Source of the DNA: Chloracidobacterium validum | GTDB lineage: Bacteria > Acidobacteriota > Blastocatellia > Chloracidobacteriales > Chloracidobacteriaceae | DNA: 64,000 nt | Reading direction: 5' to 3' | Assembly (NCBI RefSeq): GCF_018304825.1 | Contig: NZ_CP072648.1 | Location: 1,471,501-1,535,500, forward strand | Shown: positions 63,478-64,000 of the stretch, piece after piece | Numbering within the stretch: position 1 is the first letter of the stretch | How the letters are laid out: each line of letters starts with the position of its first letter | The notes under the pieces: model-generated | What the model was told of the DNA's origin: nothing | The model's database searches: none | The model's input: only the letters and a program-made list of their open reading frames with translations | Position numbers and translations under genes: made by a program

Positions 63478-64000
63478 ATGACGCCGACGAAAATCAGAAT
63501 TTACGAGCTTGCCAAGGAACTCAAGGTAGATAGCAAGCGGGTCATCGAAGACTTGCAGCGGATGGGCATTGCCGGGAGCTATGTCCCTTCAAGCAGCATT
63601 GACCAAGCCATTGCCGAACGGGTGCGCGAGCGCTACAACCCCAACCGTGTATCCATCGCCAACACTCCGCCGCCAGCGCCCAAGCTGCGGAAGCTTCCGC
63701 CTGGCACGGTCATACCGAGTCTGCCGGTGCCCCCGGCTTCCACCGAAGCCACCCCACCAGTGACGAGCAAGCCAACCACGACGGTCACGGGCATCCGCCT
63801 GATCAAAAAGCTACCAGAGCCAAGCCTGGCCACCGACGGACCAACCAGTGCGACCTTGCCGACCAGCGCGCCAGAAACCGTCCCCCCAGCCGCGCCCACG
63901 ACCGTCGAGCCATCCGAGCCATCCCTGCGGGTCGTGCCGCTTCCCAGTCCGCGAACAGAGCCAGCGCCATCGGTGCAAGCGACGGCCGCGGAGTCGAAGT
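63478..64000 (+). CDS. infB: Translation initiation factor IF-2, N-terminal part
   Basis: The gene runs off the right edge. It starts at ATG 63478 as MTPTKIRIYELAKELKVDSK, then RVIEDLQRMGIAGSYVPSSS, the IF2-N domain, followed by a long Pro/Thr/Ala linker as in large IF-2 forms. The G domain lies beyond the window. A GGGAGGG lies about 14 bases upstream. IF-2 brings initiator tRNA to the 30S subunit. Confidence 0.95.
   Translation, partial: MTPTKIRIYELAKELKVDSKRVIEDLQRMGIAGSYVPSSSIDQAIAERVRERYNPNRVSIANTPPPAPKLRKLPPGTVIPSLPVPPASTEATPPVTSKPTTTVTGIRLIKKLPEPSLATDGPTSATLPTSAPETVPPAAPTTVEPSEPSLRVVPLPSPRTEPAPSVQATAAESK

Noticed and set aside
1-64000. CRISPR arrays and tRNA genes
   Set aside because: I saw no regularly spaced 25-40-bp repeats and no tRNA T-loop/acceptor pattern in the intergenic gaps; tRNAscan would confirm.

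Overview
This window is high-GC bacterial chromosome, gene-dense, with almost no RNA genes. The gene content suggests a Gram-negative (diderm) Acidobacteriota member, perhaps close to Chloracidobacterium. The pointers are Lol-type lipoprotein genes, a SpoIVB/S55-domain protein, an S46 peptidase, two Uma2-type nucleases, a GTP-dependent PEP carboxykinase, an ArsA-like ATPase with an HSP20-like tail, and many TPR proteins. This assignment is an inference from gene content; no rRNA is present to prove it.

Layout. 1-4.1 kb: the end of a DUF58 gene, then a minus-strand run with an outer-membrane lipoprotein, a LolD-like ATPase, a small membrane protein and LolA. 3.6-6.9 kb: the classical khpB-yidC-yidD-rnpA-rpmH cluster (minus), then rseP. 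8.9-18 kb: a cysteine-less thioredoxin-fold protein, a UbiB/ABC1 kinase, the HrpB helicase, and secreted S46 and S55 serine peptidases. 18.1-20.8 kb: mutS, which needs a frameshift at a run of eight T to be read. 20.9-24.5 kb: TPR proteins, cdsA and a MoxR ATPase. 24.6-34.1 kb: a 2534-residue exported TPR protein and a TPR protein with two aspartyl-protease motifs. 34.6-44.1 kb: a zinc-ribbon repeat protein, a CDF transporter, the ArsA-like ATPase, a membrane SpoIIE phosphatase, a WaaE-like glycosyltransferase, tandem Uma2 genes and a GT-C-like membrane protein. 44.5-53.1 kb: gcvT-gcvH-gcvPA, hisC, pxpC, the DUF969/DUF979 permease pair (probable 5-oxoproline uptake) and pckG. 55.9-64 kb: a SpoIID/LytB protein, a family-9 glycosyltransferase, a metal-site-less M16 protein and rimP-nusA-infB.

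The most unusual part is 53.2-55.6 kb. It looks like a decayed chromosomal integron. Three attC-like recombination sites (imperfect palindromes with unpaired bases) separate three small cassettes read on the minus strand: a BrnT-like/CopG-like toxin-antitoxin pair, a hypothetical membrane protein and a HicB/HicA pair. A fragment resembling the N-terminus of a tyrosine recombinase lies at the expected place and points away from the cassettes. Three of the five cassette genes appear broken by small indels (7-bp duplication in the CopG-like antitoxin, 1-nt loss in the BrnT-like toxin, loss of an in-frame start in hicA). Together with the mutS frameshift, this is either real gene decay or small assembly errors; resequencing would tell.

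Another theme is envelope biogenesis: Lol proteins, YidC/YidD, RseP, CdsA, two LPS-type glycosyltransferases and several exported TPR or peptidase-like proteins.
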